Assembly (NCBI RefSeq): GCF_000001735.4
Contig: NC_003074.8
Coordinates: 2,976,101-3,040,100 of the forward strand
DNA length: 64,000 bases
DNA from: Arabidopsis thaliana
Taxonomy: Eukaryota > Streptophyta > Magnoliopsida > Brassicales > Brassicaceae
Reading direction: 5' to 3'
The position numbers and the translations under genes were made by a program. This document shows positions 63,111 to 64,000 of this stretch, piece after piece (position 1 is the stretch's first letter; every line of letters starts with the position of its first letter). The notes under the pieces were generated by a model. That model was not told where the DNA came from. It made no database searches and worked only from the letters and a program-made list of their open reading frames with translations.

Positions 63111-64000
63111 CTAAGCCCTAATAGAAGCACCAAGAGGAAACGTAAGTTGTCCTAAGCCCTCCAAATATCTCCACCTGCTTGCCTCAGTGTCATACCATAT
63201 AACCGTTCTGCTATAAACAGAGTACAAAATATCATCTATCTCACAATAAGAATCTGAACGCATATACTGATCCAAATCCAACCATATACCTTCCTTGGGA
63301 TTGTAAGCAACAACCCCCTCACTGTCAGTCACTACATGGATCTTTCCATCAATACAAATGCTTTTGGGGTGAAGAAAGTTGTATTTTCTGTCGCTGTAAG
63401 GGATGGGCTCACTAACCCAAACTTCCGTTTTCGTGTCGAACACCTCAAAGAAAGAAGAACCTAAATGCATATCGCTGTAACATCCTGCTACATATATCTT
63501 TTCACCAAGGACGCTAGCAGTAAGTGACGAATGTTCCACCGGCAAGATTGGAGCCTTGCGCCGCCTGTGAGACCGACAATCTAGAATCGAGCTTTGAACC
63601 TGGCGCCACGTGTGAGACCGGCAATCCAGAATCGAGACGTTAGAGGAGGGCCCGTGGATGTAGTAGATATCAGAACCAACCACCACGAGACTCGAAAAGC
63701 GCGGTTTATGAAAACTAGGAATGGGGACTGTTGCCAAAACATACCCACTTGACTTCTTTTCAGTGGTGTCATTGGATAGGGTTTGATCTGGCTTCCGACA
63801 CAGGGTGAACCAGCGATAACCAGGACAGCACCGTAAGCACACATAGAGACAACGCTCGGTGTGACCCAAGAATGACCTGCTGGCCTTGTAAAGCTCCGGT
63901 GAAGCTAGGAGGGATCGAAAGCTCTTGGAAACGAGTGAGAGAGTCGGATAGTACAATCTTGGGACGCGTGCGATGATGTCCAATAGCAAATCATAGGGAT
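63111..64000 (-). CDS. F-box/kelch protein, start beyond right edge
   Basis: The frame is open from the window edge to a stop at 63113-63111 and the start codon lies outside. The visible part begins PYDLLLDIIARVPRLYYPTL, an F-box helix pair, then [20 protein letters not shown]. After that come kelch-type segments: CLYVCLRC, RWFTLCRKPDQT, SSLVVVGSDIYYIHGPSSNV, SVLGEKIYVAGCYSD, FEVFDTKTEVWVSEPIP and CIDGKIHVVTDSEGVVAYNP. This is the large Arabidopsis F-box/kelch family, substrate receptors of SCF ubiquitin ligases, many lineage-specific. A 45-base tandem duplication repeats the ILDCRSH segment. The pseudogene at 15.8-16.5 kb is a close paralogue; 36 bases around 63603-63638 are identical in both. 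Confidence 0.9.
   Translation of the reverse strand, partial: PYDLLLDIIARVPRLYYPTLSLVSKSFRSLLASPELYKASRSFLGHTERCLYVCLRCCPGYRWFTLCRKPDQTLSNDTTEKKSSGYVLATVPIPSFHKPRFSSLVVVGSDIYYIHGPSSNVSILDCRSHTWRQVQSSILDCRSHRRRKAPILPVEHSSLTASVLGEKIYVAGCYSDMHLGSSFFEVFDTKTEVWVSEPIPYSDRKYNFLHPKSICIDGKIHVVTDSEGVVAYNPKEGIWLDLDQYMRSDSYCEIDDILYSVYSRTVIWYDTEASRWRYLEGLGQLTFPLGASIRA
63543..63632 (-). repeat. 45-base in-frame tandem duplication in the F-box/kelch gene
   Basis: Unit 63632-63588 encodes ILDCRSHTWRQVQSS and unit 63587-63543 encodes ILDCRSHRRRKAPIL. The pseudogene paralogue has one copy only (ILDCRSHTWRE), so the second unit is a derived 15-codon duplication inside one kelch blade. Confidence 0.85.

Overview
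This window is nuclear DNA of a flowering plant. The gene set, gene order and exon structures match my memory of the upper arm of Arabidopsis thaliana chromosome 3, roughly loci AT3G09700 to just past AT3G09910. Locus names come from recognition and were not looked up. Supporting signs are AT-rich spacers, many short GT-AG introns, a 5'-UTR intron in the polyubiquitin gene, telo-box and TGGGCC promoter elements, and plant-only families (IQD, SAUR, CRINKLY4-related kinase, RLCK-VII kinase, RABE/RABC). I joined exons by hand for all spliced genes. Every join restored an open frame, and the predicted lengths agree with the family members I know.

Layout. 1-39: start codon of a minus-strand gene leaving the window. 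0.7-2.8 kb (-): IQD1, calmodulin-binding. 4.4-7.2 kb (-): RH57, a Rok1/DDX52-type RNA helicase, head to head with a POLAR-like coiled-coil gene (7.9-10.2 kb, +). 10.7-11.8 kb (-): a 73-aa S1FA-like gene. 13.5-15.3 kb (+): Qc-SNARE SYP71. 15.7-16.5 kb (-): a rearranged F-box/kelch pseudogene. 16.9-19.4 kb (-): a four-pass RING-CH protein. 20.3-21.7 kb (-): the RING E3 ligase LOG2. 22-24.7 kb: a repeat-bearing gene-free stretch. 24.7-27.1 kb (-): CCR1. 28.0-29.9 kb (-): the divergent polyubiquitin UBQ8. 30.6-31.8 kb (-): coatomer zeta, head to head with mitochondrial NAD-isocitrate dehydrogenase IDH6 (32.7-35.0 kb, +). Then ADK1 (36.0-38.5 kb, +), PCRK1 (41.1-42.6 kb, +), CDC48A (43.4-46.7 kb, +), an R3H-like/G-patch protein (47.3-49.6 kb, -), a 98-aa protein of unknown role (50.0-50.9 kb, +), a SAUR (51.5 kb, -), PP2A B'beta (53.8-55.8 kb, +), an ankyrin protein (56.6-58.1 kb, +), RABE1e (58.6-60.3 kb, +), RABC2b (60.8-62.0 kb, -), and an F-box/kelch gene cut by the right edge (63.1-64.0 kb, -).

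The genes are independent nuclear loci and form no operon or cluster. Two loose themes recur: ubiquitin-linked proteins (LOG2, RING-CH, UBQ8, CDC48A, F-box) and membrane traffic (SYP71, coatomer zeta, RABE1e, RABC2b). The right half (IDH, ADK, RLCK, CDC48, PP2A B', RABE, RABC) mirrors a chromosome 5 block and looks like a whole-genome-duplication segment.

I found no undescribed multi-gene system. The most unusual items are two GC-AG introns that the reading frame requires, the F-box pseudogene with cancelling frameshifts and an inverted copy of its own F-box, the decayed ubiquitin units of UBQ8, and the missing activation segment of CCR1.
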